Position numbers and translations under genes: made by a program
Shown: positions 1 to 8,720 of the stretch, piece after piece
Numbering within the stretch: the stretch's first letter is position 1
Layout of the letters: every line of letters starts with the position of its first letter
Notes under the pieces: generated by a model
What the model saw: only the letters and a program-made list of their open reading frames with translations
What the model was told of the DNA's origin: nothing
The model's database searches: none
Source of the DNA: Enterococcus aquimarinus
Lineage (GTDB): Bacteria > Bacillota > Bacilli > Lactobacillales > Enterococcaceae
Direction of reading: 5' to 3'
Assembly (NCBI RefSeq): GCF_001885765.1
Contig: NZ_JXKD01000011.1
Coordinates: 22,940-86,939, forward strand
Length of the DNA stretch: 64,000 nucleotides

Positions 1-1
1 G

Positions 2-1261
2 CAACAAGAAGTAACGCCAAAGAATATTTTAATGATCGGACCTACTGGGGTTGGGAAAACGGAAATTGCCCGTCGTTTAGCGAAAATTGTACAAGCGCCA
101 TTCATTAAAGTTGAAGCTACAAAATTTACAGAAGTCGGTTATGTGGGACGCGATGTCGAGTCCATGGTCCGCGATTTAGTTGAAAATGCGATTCAAATTG
201 TCCGAAAAGAGCAGTATGCACGTGTTCGTGTCCAAGCTGAGAAAAAAGCGAATCGCCGCTTAGCCAAATTGTTAGTGCCAGGAATCAAAAAAGAACAAAA
301 GAAATCAGTCAATCCTTATGACCAAATGATGTCAATGTTTAACCAAATGCAACAACCTGAAGAGACAAAAGAGGAACTAACGGATGAAATTCGTAGCAAT
401 CGTCAATCGATTTATGAACAATTAGAACGTGGGGTTCTTGATCAACGGGAAGTAACCATTCAAATCGAAGAACCGAAGATTCAGACACCTTCAATGAATC
501 AAGGGTTTGAACAAATGGGAATTGACTTGAACGAAACGTTAGGTGCTTTAAAACCGAAGAAGAAAATCGAACGGACGGTTACCGTAAAAGAAGCCCGAGA
601 ACTTCTTTTACAAGAAGAGTCCTCGAAACTAGTAAATGATGCGGATATTCATAGTGAAGCCTTACAGTTAGCTGCTTCAAGCGGGATTATTTTTATTGAT
701 GAGATTGATAAAATCACTTCAAAATCTCAACAATCGGGAGAAGTTTCCAGAGAAGGTGTTCAACGGGATATTTTACCAGTTGTGGAAGGATCACAAGTCA
801 ATACCAAGTATGGTGTGTTGCAGACTGACCATATCTTATTTATTGCTTCTGGTGCATTCCATCTATCCAAACCGAGCGATTTAATTCCTGAATTACAAGG
901 ACGATTTCCGATTCGTGTCGAGTTAGACGACTTAACAGCAGATGATTTTGTTAAAATATTAAAAGAACCTAATAATGCCTTAGTGAAGCAATACGTTGCG
1001 TTACTCGGTACGGAAGGGATTAAAGTCATCTTCACCATTGAAGCCATTGAACGCATTGCGCAAATTGCCTTCCAAGTCAATCGCGATACCGATAATATCG
1101 GTGCTAGACGTCTGCATACCATTCTAGAAAAATTGTTAGAAGATTTATTATTTGAAGCTTCAGATATTCAAATGGGGGAAATTACAATTACTGAAGCATA
1201 TGTGAATGAGAAATTAGCGTCAATTGCAGAAAATGAAGATTTAAGTCGTTACATACTTTAA
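2..1261 (+). CDS. hslU: HslU (ClpY), ATPase subunit of the HslUV protease, 5'-truncated
   Basis: AAA+ unfoldase that feeds proteins into the HslV peptidase in the cytoplasm. The reading frame is open from base 2, so roughly the first 50 residues lie outside the window. Seen: Walker A GPTGVGKT (nt 38-61), Walker B IIFIDEID with its Asp-Glu at nt 698-703, a sensor/arginine-finger stretch [11 protein letters not shown] near nt 890-920, a long charged I-domain between the Walker motifs, and the family C-terminus LSRYIL, whose end inserts into HslV. codY follows after 18 bp with its own ribosome binding site, the hslVU-codY order usual in Firmicutes, so they are probably co-transcribed. Nothing looks broken; the truncation is only the window edge. 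Confidence 0.97.
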   Translation, partial: QQEVTPKNILMIGPTGVGKTEIARRLAKIVQAPFIKVEATKFTEVGYVGRDVESMVRDLVENAIQIVRKEQYARVRVQAEKKANRRLAKLLVPGIKKEQKKSVNPYDQMMSMFNQMQQPEETKEELTDEIRSNRQSIYEQLERGVLDQREVTIQIEEPKIQTPSMNQGFEQMGIDLNETLGALKPKKKIERTVTVKEARELLLQEESSKLVNDADIHSEALQLAASSGIIFIDEIDKITSKSQQSGEVSREGVQRDILPVVEGSQVNTKYGVLQTDHILFIASGAFHLSKPSDLIPELQGRFPIRVELDDLTADDFVKILKEPNNALVKQYVALLGTEGIKVIFTIEAIERIAQIAFQVNRDTDNIGARRLHTILEKLLEDLLFEASDIQMGEITITEAYVNEKLASIAENEDLSRYIL

Positions 1262-1279
1262 GCTACTGGGGGAGTAAGA

Positions 1280-2065
1280 ATGAGTACATTATTAAATAAG
1301 ACGCGTCAAATTAATGAGTTGTTACAACAAAAAAATACGTTTGATTCGGCAACGGATTTGCCCTATGATCAAATGGCCGTGGTCTTAGGTGAAATTTTGA
1401 ATAGTAACACGTATATCATTAGTCAAGCGGGTGCGTTGTTAGGGTTTACTGAAAAACACGATGTTAATAATGCGCGTGTTAAAAACATGTTTATTGAAAA
1501 ACAGTTTCCAAAAAGTTATACGGATATGGTCGATCGCTTATTGATGACAGAAGCGAATATTCCAATTAGTAGTGATTTAACGGCTTTTCCCGTAGAATCA
1601 CGTGAACTTTATCCAGATGGTGTGACAACAATTGTCCCCATTTATGGTGCAGGCGCCCGTATCGGTACGATTATTTTATCAAGAATTGATCGCTTCTTCG
1701 ACGACGATGCATTAGTATTAGCAGAATATAGTGCGACGGTTGTCGGGATGCAAATTTTGTATCAACAATCACGGACAATTGAAGAAAATGTTCGGAGTGC
1801 AACGGCTGTTCAAATGGCGATTAGCACCTTATCGTACAGTGAATTAATTGCCGTGCGTGCCATTTTTAAAGCCTTACAAGGAGACGAAGGTCGTTTAACT
1901 GCCTCCAATATTGCGGATGAAATTGGGATTACGCGCTCCGTAATTGTGAATGCACTCAGAAAACTTGAATCAGCTGGTATTATTGAATCGCGCTCTCTTG
2001 GTATGAAAGGGACTTATTTAAAAGTATTAAATCATCGCTTCAAGGAAGAGCTTAATAAAGCATAA
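1280..2065 (+). CDS. codY: CodY, global GTP/branched-chain amino acid-responsive repressor
   Basis: Pleiotropic DNA-binding regulator that represses amino acid uptake and biosynthesis genes when isoleucine/leucine/valine and GTP are plentiful. The 261 residues match the family length. The N-terminal MSTLLNKTRQINELLQ helix leads into a GAF effector domain (about residues 1-155), followed by a C-terminal winged helix-turn-helix (about 200-255) with the near-invariant family text ITRSVIVNALRKLESAG and SLGMKGTYLKVLN. The ATG has a GGGGGAG ribosome binding site at about 1267-1273. It sits 18 bp after hslU and 18 bp before the epimerase gene, so the three may form one transcript. Confidence 0.98.
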   Translation: MSTLLNKTRQINELLQQKNTFDSATDLPYDQMAVVLGEILNSNTYIISQAGALLGFTEKHDVNNARVKNMFIEKQFPKSYTDMVDRLLMTEANIPISSDLTAFPVESRELYPDGVTTIVPIYGAGARIGTIILSRIDRFFDDDALVLAEYSATVVGMQILYQQSRTIEENVRSATAVQMAISTLSYSELIAVRAIFKALQGDEGRLTASNIADEIGITRSVIVNALRKLESAGIIESRSLGMKGTYLKVLNHRFKEELNKA

Positions 2066-2083
2066 AAGTTAGGGGGATGTGGG

Positions 2084-2959
2084 ATGAAATTTACGATTGA
2101 AACAGCCTATTTACAAGCAACGCTCGACTCAAAAGGAGCAGAGTTACATAGCTTATACAGTAAAGAACATGAAATCGAATATTTATGGCAAGGGGATGCC
2201 ACTTACTGGGGACGTCGCTCACCAGTTTTATTTCCTTTTGTTGGTGCTTTAAAAGATAATAAATACACCTATAATGGCCAGACGTATCCGATGAGCCAAC
2301 ACGGCTTTGCACGAGATATGGAATTTGAAGTGTATGAACAGTCATCAGACGCGATGACGTTTGTTTTAAAAAGCAATCAAGAAACACGCGAGGTCTATCC
2401 CTTTGATTTTGAACTCTATCTTTCCTATCAATTAGGGGGAGACGGCCTATCCGTCACTTATAAAGTAGTCAATCCGTCTGATGAGCAGATGTTCTTTTCA
2501 ATTGGTGGTCATCCTGCATTTAACGTTCCTTTAGAAAAGGACTTAACGTTTGAAGATTACTATTTAAAATCGTCTCCAATGAAATCAAGAATTATGATTC
2601 CTTTAAAAGGTCGTTACATTGACGTGGAAAATCGAACGTTAGGACAAACGAATGCAACCATTGCCTTAACACGCGACTTGTTTTCAAATGATGCCTTGAT
2701 TTATGAAACAAAAGGATTGAACTCTTTTTCGATCTGTAGTGAAAAGTCTCCTCATAGTGTCACGTTATCCTTTAACAATTTGCCGTTTGTGGGGATTTGG
2801 ACGCCTTATGGTACCGATGCACCCTTTGTTTGTATCGAGCCTTGGGCAGGCATTGCGGATTCAACGGATGCTAGTGGGAAATTAGAAGAAAAATTTGGGA
2901 TTCAAACCTTACAAGCACAAGAAACGTTCACAACCAAATATGCGATTACTGTGAAATAA
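2084..2959 (+). CDS. Aldose 1-epimerase family protein (LacX-like)
   Basis: Member of the galactose mutarotase fold family, which interconverts alpha and beta anomers of aldoses or hexose 6-phosphates in the cytosol. At 291 residues it is the length of the bacterial LacX/YeaD-type branch rather than the longer GalM type. Visible features: SPVLFPFVGALKDNKYTY near the N-terminus, SQHGFARDMEF, the conserved GGHPAFNVP centre that carries the catalytic-type histidine, and a C-terminal CIEPWAGIAD with the acidic residue. ATG preceded by AGGGGG (2071-2076). It is 18 bp downstream of codY and ends before a terminator. The exact substrate cannot be read from sequence. Confidence 0.88.
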   Translation: MKFTIETAYLQATLDSKGAELHSLYSKEHEIEYLWQGDATYWGRRSPVLFPFVGALKDNKYTYNGQTYPMSQHGFARDMEFEVYEQSSDAMTFVLKSNQETREVYPFDFELYLSYQLGGDGLSVTYKVVNPSDEQMFFSIGGHPAFNVPLEKDLTFEDYYLKSSPMKSRIMIPLKGRYIDVENRTLGQTNATIALTRDLFSNDALIYETKGLNSFSICSEKSPHSVTLSFNNLPFVGIWTPYGTDAPFVCIEPWAGIADSTDASGKLEEKFGIQTLQAQETFTTKYAITVK

Positions 2960-3000
2960 GCCTGAAAAGCTGGATTTGCGGGAAATCGACGCCCTCTTTA

Positions 3001-3033
3001 TAGTGTTGGTAACCATTACCAGCACTATTTTTA
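3001..3033 (+). terminator. Rho-independent terminator after the epimerase gene
   Basis: Ten-base arms AGTGTTGGTA and TACCAGCACT (one G-U pair) around a short loop, followed by an ATTTTTAT tract. It closes the hslU-codY-epimerase unit. Confidence 0.8.
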
Positions 3034-3079
3034 TCTGTTTCGTGCGAGCTTTCATTCAGGTGACCATGTTAAATAGTAA

Positions 3080-3114
3080 AAAGGCCAAGCAGCTGCAATT
3101 GCTGTTTGGCCTTT
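3080..3114 (-). terminator. Terminator for plsY (minus strand)
   Basis: Stem AAAGGCCAAGCAGC / GCTGTTTGGCCTTT with one wobble pair. Read on the minus strand it ends in a TTTTT run, placing it about 40 bases after the plsY stop. A shorter T run on the plus strand may make it partly bidirectional. Confidence 0.8.
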
Positions 3115-3152
3115 AAGGTGTTAAGCTAGCGATGAAAAGAGCGTATCGGGTA

Positions 3153-3785
3153 TTATTTTTTTTTGTGATTTAATCCAAAAGGAACTTTGTTTTCAGTTCC
3201 GTCTTTTATTCGCTTTATATTATCTTTGTGGCGATAGAAGATAAAGATTGTGACTGCAAGAGCAATCGCCGTTAATAGCCAGTTATGCTCTGGTAAAATA
3301 GCAGGAGCGACATACGGTAAGACAATCGTTGAGAGGGTAAAAAAGATGGCTGTCAACATACTTGAAAGACTGACCATGCTTGTTAAGTAGAGCATGATTA
3401 AAAAAAAGACAGCCGAATAAAAAAAGAATAGGGGATTATAAGCTAATACCATTCCGGCGCTTGTCGCAACAGCCTTTCCGCCTTTAAAGCGTAGAAAGAT
3501 TGGGAACGTGTGCCCAAGAATCGCCATACAACCAAACCATAATGGGTTCACATTCTCTAAATGGAAAATCGTAGGCAATAAGGTAGCTAATGTTCCTTTT
3601 AAAATATCCATCAATAAGACGACGACGCCGGCTTTGGTTCCTAACACACGGAACGTATTCGTTGTACCCGTATTGCCACTCCCAAATTGACGAATATCCT
3701 TTTTGAAGAAAAATTGGCCAATCCATACACCTGAAGCGATGGATCCCAGTAAATAAGCAGTAAGTAACAAAATAATCGTTTTCAT
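3153..3785 (-). CDS. plsY: PlsY, acyl-phosphate:glycerol-3-phosphate acyltransferase
   Basis: Integral membrane enzyme that makes lysophosphatidate from acyl phosphate and glycerol 3-phosphate, the first acylation step of phospholipid synthesis in Firmicutes. The 210 residues show about five hydrophobic spans and the three PlsY active-site loops: GSIASG followed by [16 protein letters not shown], then [12 protein letters not shown], then the C-terminal HKDNIKRI. It is divergently oriented to parE across about 180 bp, an arrangement common in low-GC Gram-positives. A terminator lies just past its stop. No missing motif seen. Confidence 0.96.
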   Translation of the reverse strand: MKTIILLLTAYLLGSIASGVWIGQFFFKKDIRQFGSGNTGTTNTFRVLGTKAGVVVLLMDILKGTLATLLPTIFHLENVNPLWFGCMAILGHTFPIFLRFKGGKAVATSAGMVLAYNPLFFFYSAVFFLIMLYLTSMVSLSSMLTAIFFTLSTIVLPYVAPAILPEHNWLLTAIALAVTIFIFYRHKDNIKRIKDGTENKVPFGLNHKKK

Positions 3786-3897
3786 AATAACTCGCTTTCT
3801 AAAAATATCTAGTCATATCTTAGCATGAAAAAGACGATACAACAATCGATTTCGTACAATCATCAACGATAATCGAAAGAAAAATATTTGGATTTTT

Positions 3898-3927
3898 TTG
3901 CGATAAGGAACGATTATGATGTATAAT
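3898..3927 (+). promoter_or_regulatory. Promoter of parE-parC
   Basis: TATAAT at 3922-3927 with TTGCGA at 3898-3903 (18 bp spacer). An in-frame ATG at 3926 overlaps this -10 box, so translation cannot start there; this favours the downstream TTG. Confidence 0.7.
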
Positions 3928-3964
3928 GACTCGAGTGATTTTGATAAACAAAGGAGCGTTTGCT

Positions 3965-5971
3965 TTGACAAAGAAAAAAACAATGGAATATAACGATGAT
4001 TCGATTCAAGTATTAGAAGGGTTAGATGCTGTTCGAAAAAGACCAGGAATGTATATCGGTTCAACGGATGGACGGGGGTTACATCATCTCGTTTATGAGA
4101 TTGTCGATAATGCAGTCGATGAGGCTCTTTCTGGATATGGCAATCAAATTGATGTTGTTTTATATTCTGATAATAGTATTAGTATAGAAGATAGTGGTCG
4201 GGGAATGCCTGTTGGGATGCACAGTTCAGGTGTCTCGACCGTAGAAGTGATTTTTACCGTCTTGCATGCTGGTGGGAAATTTGGACAAGGTGGCTATAAA
4301 ACGTCAGGTGGACTTCATGGCGTTGGTGCCAGTGTTGTAAATGCCCTTTCGAGTTGGTTAGAAGTGTCCATTTATCGTGACGGAGTTGAATATCGTCAGC
4401 TCTTTAAAAACGGTGGGAAAGCACAAGGAACCTTAAAGAAAATCGGGAAAACAAAGCGCAGCAATGGGACAAAGGTCCACTTTTTACCGGATGAAACGAT
4501 TTTTTCAACGATTAAATTTTCGTATGAGACCTTGGCAGAGCGTCTGAGAGAGTCCGCGTTCTTATTGCGTGGCATTCAAATTAATTTAACCGATCAACGG
4601 ACTGAGCCCGCTTTAGAAGAAAATTTCCACTACGAAGAAGGGATTCAAGCCTTTGTTGCTTATTTGAACGAAGAAAAAGATCATTTAACACCGATTGCCT
4701 ATTTTTCAGGAGAAAAAGAAGGAATCGAAGTTGAAGTGGCTTTACAATATAATGATGGTTTTTCTGAGAACTTCTTGTCTTTTGTTAATAACGTTCGGAC
4801 AAAAGACGGTGGGACGCACGAAGTCGGGATGAAGACTGCATTAACCAAAGCGTTTAATGAATATGCTCGTAAGGTTAATTTATTAAAAGAAAAAGATAAG
4901 AATCTCGAAGGTAGTGATTTCCGAGAAGGACTGGCGACGGTTCTATCGATTCGAGTGCCGGAACATTTATTGCAATTTGAAGGACAAACCAAAGAAAAAC
5001 TTGGCACCCCAATTGCGCGCTCCGTAGTGGAACAAATTATTAGTGAACAATTAGGCTATTATTTACAAGAAAACAGCGAAATTAGCCAAATGTTGATCCG
5101 TAAAGCACTAAAAGCGCGTGAAGCACGTGAAGCAGCGCGTCGTGCACGAGAAGAAAGTCGCAACGGCAAGAAACGCAAAAAAGGCGAATCGTTACTATCA
5201 GGGAAACTAACACCGGCTCAATCGCGCAATCCTAAGCGCAATGAACTCTACTTAGTCGAGGGGGACTCAGCGGGAGGTTCGGCGAAACAAGGGCGAGAGC
5301 GCAAGTTTCAAGCGATTTTACCGTTACGTGGAAAAGTCATTAATACGGAAAAAGCGAAAATGCAAGATATTTTAAAAAATGAAGAAATTAATACGATGAT
5401 TTATACAATCGGTGCTGGTGTGGGTCCAGAATTTTCATTAGAAGATTGTAATTACGATAAAGTCATTATTATGACCGATGCGGATACCGATGGTGCGCAT
5501 ATCCAAGTGTTACTGTTAACGTTCTTTTACCGTTATATGAAACCATTGATTGAAGCGGGCAAAATCTATATCGCGCTACCACCTCTTTACAAAGTATCAA
5601 AGGGAACAGGGAAAAAAGAAGTGATTGAATATGCCTGGACGGAAGAGGAATTACGTGAAAAAATCACGAAGATTGGACGAGGCTATATGATTCAACGATA
5701 TAAAGGGTTAGGTGAAATGAATGCTAGCCAGTTATGGGAAACAACGATGGATCCGACGACGCGTACGCTGATTCGTGTTCGAATTGACGATGCTGCACAA
5801 GCAGAGCGACGCGTCACGACCTTAATGGGCGATAAAGTTGAACCACGCCGCCGTTGGATCGAGAACAATGTCCAATTCACTCTTGCACAAGATAGCAGTA
5901 TTTTAGATAAATCAACAATGAGTGACGATCAATTTAATCAAAAACAAGCGATGGATTCATTTGAGAAGTAG
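3965..5971 (+). CDS. parE: ParE, DNA topoisomerase IV subunit B
   Basis: ATPase subunit of topoisomerase IV, which decatenates replicated chromosomes with ParC. The start chosen is TTG at 3965: it has AAGGAG at 3951-3956 with 8 nt spacing, while the upstream ATG at 3926 lies in the -10 box. That gives 668 residues, normal for ParE. Seen: GHKL ATPase motifs EIVDNAVDEALSGYG, DSGRGMPVG and GGLHGVGASVVNALS; the TOPRIM signatures EGDSAGGSAKQGR and DADTDGAHI that bind Mg2+ at the cleavage site; and the C-terminal QRYKGLGEMN block. parC begins 13 bp later. The text RGKVINTEKAKMQDIL is of the ParE rather than GyrB type. Confidence 0.96.
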   Translation: MTKKKTMEYNDDSIQVLEGLDAVRKRPGMYIGSTDGRGLHHLVYEIVDNAVDEALSGYGNQIDVVLYSDNSISIEDSGRGMPVGMHSSGVSTVEVIFTVLHAGGKFGQGGYKTSGGLHGVGASVVNALSSWLEVSIYRDGVEYRQLFKNGGKAQGTLKKIGKTKRSNGTKVHFLPDETIFSTIKFSYETLAERLRESAFLLRGIQINLTDQRTEPALEENFHYEEGIQAFVAYLNEEKDHLTPIAYFSGEKEGIEVEVALQYNDGFSENFLSFVNNVRTKDGGTHEVGMKTALTKAFNEYARKVNLLKEKDKNLEGSDFREGLATVLSIRVPEHLLQFEGQTKEKLGTPIARSVVEQIISEQLGYYLQENSEISQMLIRKALKAREAREAARRAREESRNGKKRKKGESLLSGKLTPAQSRNPKRNELYLVEGDSAGGSAKQGRERKFQAILPLRGKVINTEKAKMQDILKNEEINTMIYTIGAGVGPEFSLEDCNYDKVIIMTDADTDGAHIQVLLLTFFYRYMKPLIEAGKIYIALPPLYKVSKGTGKKEVIEYAWTEEELREKITKIGRGYMIQRYKGLGEMNASQLWETTMDPTTRTLIRVRIDDAAQAERRVTTLMGDKVEPRRRWIENNVQFTLAQDSSILDKSTMSDDQFNQKQAMDSFEK

Positions 5972-5984
5972 GAGGGATCACTGA

Positions 5985-8441
5985 ATGACTGACCAACAAC
6001 AGATACAAGAATTAACATTAGAAGAAGTGATGGGTGATCGCTTTGGGCGTTATTCAAAATATATTATTCAAGAAAGAGCATTACCTGACATTCGGGATGG
6101 GTTAAAACCCGTTCAACGTCGGATTTTATATTCGATGCATAAAGACGGTAATACTTACGAAAAAGCTTTTAGAAAATCAGCGAAGTCTGTCGGAAATATC
6201 ATGGGGAATTATCATCCTCATGGCGATAGCAGTATTTATGATGCGATGGTTCGAATGAGCCAAGAGTGGAAATTACGTGAAGTTTTGATTGAAATGCATG
6301 GAAATAACGGAAGTATGGATGGGGATCCTCCGGCTGCGATGCGGTATACAGAAGCACGACTTTCTCAGTTAAGTGGTGAATTATTAAAAGATATTGAGAA
6401 AGAAACGGTCGATTTTGTCTGGAACTTTGATGATACCGAAAAAGAACCCGTTGTCTTACCTGCACAATATCCGAACTTGTTAGTCAATGGTTCAACCGGA
6501 ATCTCAGCAGGTTATGCGACTGAAATTCCAAGTCATAATTTAGAAGAAGTCATTGAAGGGACCATTTATTTAATCGATCATCCGAATGCGACAGTTGATA
6601 AATTAATGGAGTTTATTCCAGGTCCTGATTTTCCGACAGGTGGCATTTTACAAGGAAAAGAAGAAATTCGCCGTGCCTATCAAACGGGTAAAGGTCGTGT
6701 CATCTTACGGTCAAAAACAAAAATCGAAACGATCAAAGGCGGCCGACAACAAATTGTGATTAATGAAATTCCTTATGAAGTCAATAAAGCCAATCTTGTC
6801 AAAAAAATGGATGAAGTCCGTCTCAATAAAAAAATTGACGGTATTAGTGAAGTCCGTGATGAGAGTGATCGAAACGGATTACAGATTGTTGTTGAACTAA
6901 AAAAAGAAGCGAATGCAGAAGGAATTTTAAATTACTTATTTAAACATACTGATTTGCAAGTAAACTATAATTTTAATATGGTTGCGATTGATCATATGCA
7001 TCCGAAACAAGTTGGTTTAAAACGAATTCTTGAAAGTTACATCGCTCATCGCCGTCAAGTGGTGTTACAACGGACACAATTTGATTTAGAAAAAGCACAA
7101 AAGCGTCAACATATTGTTGAAGGGTTAATGAAGGCCTTATCGATTTTGGATGAAGTTATTGCGACGATTCGTGGAAGCAAAGATAAGAAAAATGCCAAAG
7201 AACAACTCGTTATCCAACATCAGTTTACAGAAGAACAATCAGAAGCGATTGTGATGTTACAATTGTATCGCTTAACGAATACCGATATTACACAATTGCG
7301 CGGTGAGGCCAAAGAATTGGCAGAACAAGTCACACACTTGACGAAAGTTATTTCTGAAGAAGCGGAATTGTTACGGGTCATCAAAAAAGAGTTGCGCGAC
7401 ATTAAGAAAAAATATGGTCATGCACGCTTAACGGAAATTGAAGATAAGATAGAAGAAATTATTATTGAAACAGAAGTGTTAGTCATACCAGAAGAAGTAA
7501 TCGTAGCGGTGACAAAAGAAGGCTATCTGAAGCGCAGTAGTCTCCGTTCATACCAAGCTTCAAAACCGGAGGAAATCGGAATGAAAGATTCGGATCAACT
7601 TCTTTACTTGAAACAGTTAAATACACTGGATCATCTTTTACTCGTGACAAATCAAGGGAACGTCATTTATCGTCCGGTTCACGAAATAACGGAATTGCGT
7701 TATAAGGAACTCGGAGAACACATGTCTCAAACAATCGCGAGTTATTTACCGGAAGAAGAAATCATGGCCGTCTTTGATTACAAAGAAATCGATCCTCATA
7801 AACAACTCGTCTTAGTTAGTCGTGAAGGATGGATTAAGCAAACGAAATTAAGTGAATTTGCACCTTGGCGTACGTATAAGAGCCGTTCACAAACAGCGAT
7901 GACCTTCAAAACAACAACCGACGTCTTCGTTCATGTGCAATTAGTCGATCAAAATGAAACAGACTTGGATATCTTCCTGACAACTCATGCATGCTACGGG
8001 TTACGTTACGGACTAGCAGAAGTACCAGTTGTGGGACCAAAAGCGGCTGGTGTCAAAGCGATTAACTTAAAGGAACAAGATTTTATCGTTCAAGCATTAG
8101 TGGTTTATTCACAAGGCGATACGCCAATCATCATCGTGACGCAACGTGGTGCGATTAAGCGGATGTTAGCGCAAGAAATTGCACAGACGAGTCGTGGGAA
8201 ACGCGGACAGATGGTATTAAGAGAATTAAAGAATAATCCTCATCGAATCATTTTTATGGATAATGGACAGGATGGAGAATTTTTACTGCAAAACGAAAAA
8301 GGCGAGCAAGTGACAATCAACGCCCAATCATTCCCAATTGCCGATCGGACATCCAATGGTAGCTTTGTCATGGATGAAAAAGTTGGGGGTAAAGTCTTCC
8401 AAGTTCGAAAAATCAAACAGGTAGAAATCGAAAATAGCTAA
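5985..8441 (+). CDS. parC: ParC, DNA topoisomerase IV subunit A
   Basis: Breakage-reunion subunit of topoisomerase IV. The 818 residues cover the catalytic winged-helix/tower region and a C-terminal beta-pinwheel. The active-site tyrosine is in AAMRYTEARLS. The quinolone-resistance region reads HPHGDSSIYDAMVRMSQ, with serine and aspartate at the two positions most often mutated, so it looks quinolone-susceptible by sequence. ATG has AGGAGGGAT 13 bp after the parE stop, so the two are one operon. A strong terminator follows at 8461-8502. Confidence 0.97.
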   Translation: MTDQQQIQELTLEEVMGDRFGRYSKYIIQERALPDIRDGLKPVQRRILYSMHKDGNTYEKAFRKSAKSVGNIMGNYHPHGDSSIYDAMVRMSQEWKLREVLIEMHGNNGSMDGDPPAAMRYTEARLSQLSGELLKDIEKETVDFVWNFDDTEKEPVVLPAQYPNLLVNGSTGISAGYATEIPSHNLEEVIEGTIYLIDHPNATVDKLMEFIPGPDFPTGGILQGKEEIRRAYQTGKGRVILRSKTKIETIKGGRQQIVINEIPYEVNKANLVKKMDEVRLNKKIDGISEVRDESDRNGLQIVVELKKEANAEGILNYLFKHTDLQVNYNFNMVAIDHMHPKQVGLKRILESYIAHRRQVVLQRTQFDLEKAQKRQHIVEGLMKALSILDEVIATIRGSKDKKNAKEQLVIQHQFTEEQSEAIVMLQLYRLTNTDITQLRGEAKELAEQVTHLTKVISEEAELLRVIKKELRDIKKKYGHARLTEIEDKIEEIIIETEVLVIPEEVIVAVTKEGYLKRSSLRSYQASKPEEIGMKDSDQLLYLKQLNTLDHLLLVTNQGNVIYRPVHEITELRYKELGEHMSQTIASYLPEEEIMAVFDYKEIDPHKQLVLVSREGWIKQTKLSEFAPWRTYKSRSQTAMTFKTTTDVFVHVQLVDQNETDLDIFLTTHACYGLRYGLAEVPVVGPKAAGVKAINLKEQDFIVQALVVYSQGDTPIIIVTQRGAIKRMLAQEIAQTSRGKRGQMVLRELKNNPHRIIFMDNGQDGEFLLQNEKGEQVTINAQSFPIADRTSNGSFVMDEKVGGKVFQVRKIKQVEIENS

Positions 8442-8460
8442 ACTGTATTATTAAAAATAG

Positions 8461-8502
8461 AAAACAGCGCATTCTGTACCAATACAGAATGCGCTGTTTT
8501 TT
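8461..8502 (+). terminator. Terminator of parE-parC
   Basis: AAAACAGCGCATTCTGTA pairs with TACAGAATGCGCTGTTTT around a short loop and ends in a T run. The remaining bases to 8640 are AT-rich with no ORF. Confidence 0.92.
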
Positions 8503-8640
8503 AGATTGTTCATTGATTATTATATTCTTAAAATAAAGTTAGAAAATTTAATCACAAATTAAAAACATTGATAAATAAGGGTTTATGGAGGATTAAACGA
8601 ATTTTTCGTCATTTATGCTCAATATATTTTAGGTTAAAGC

Positions 8641-8668
8641 TTGCAAAAGAATGAGTATGTGTTATACT
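8641..8668 (+). promoter_or_regulatory. Promoter of pflB
   Basis: TTGCAA (8641-8646), 16 bp spacer, TATACT (8663-8668). The mRNA leader is about 45 nt and ends in AAGGAGGA (8706-8713). I found no clear catabolite (cre) site nearby. Confidence 0.7.
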
Positions 8669-8720
8669 ATTCACGTAGAGCTGTTACAACAAATGAGCAG
8701 AAAATAAGGAGGACGAATCA

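Noticed and set aside
8503..8640. Possible cre or Fnr-type site before pflB
   Set aside because: Inspected for TGNAANCG-type and TTGAT-N4-ATCAA patterns; none close enough to report.
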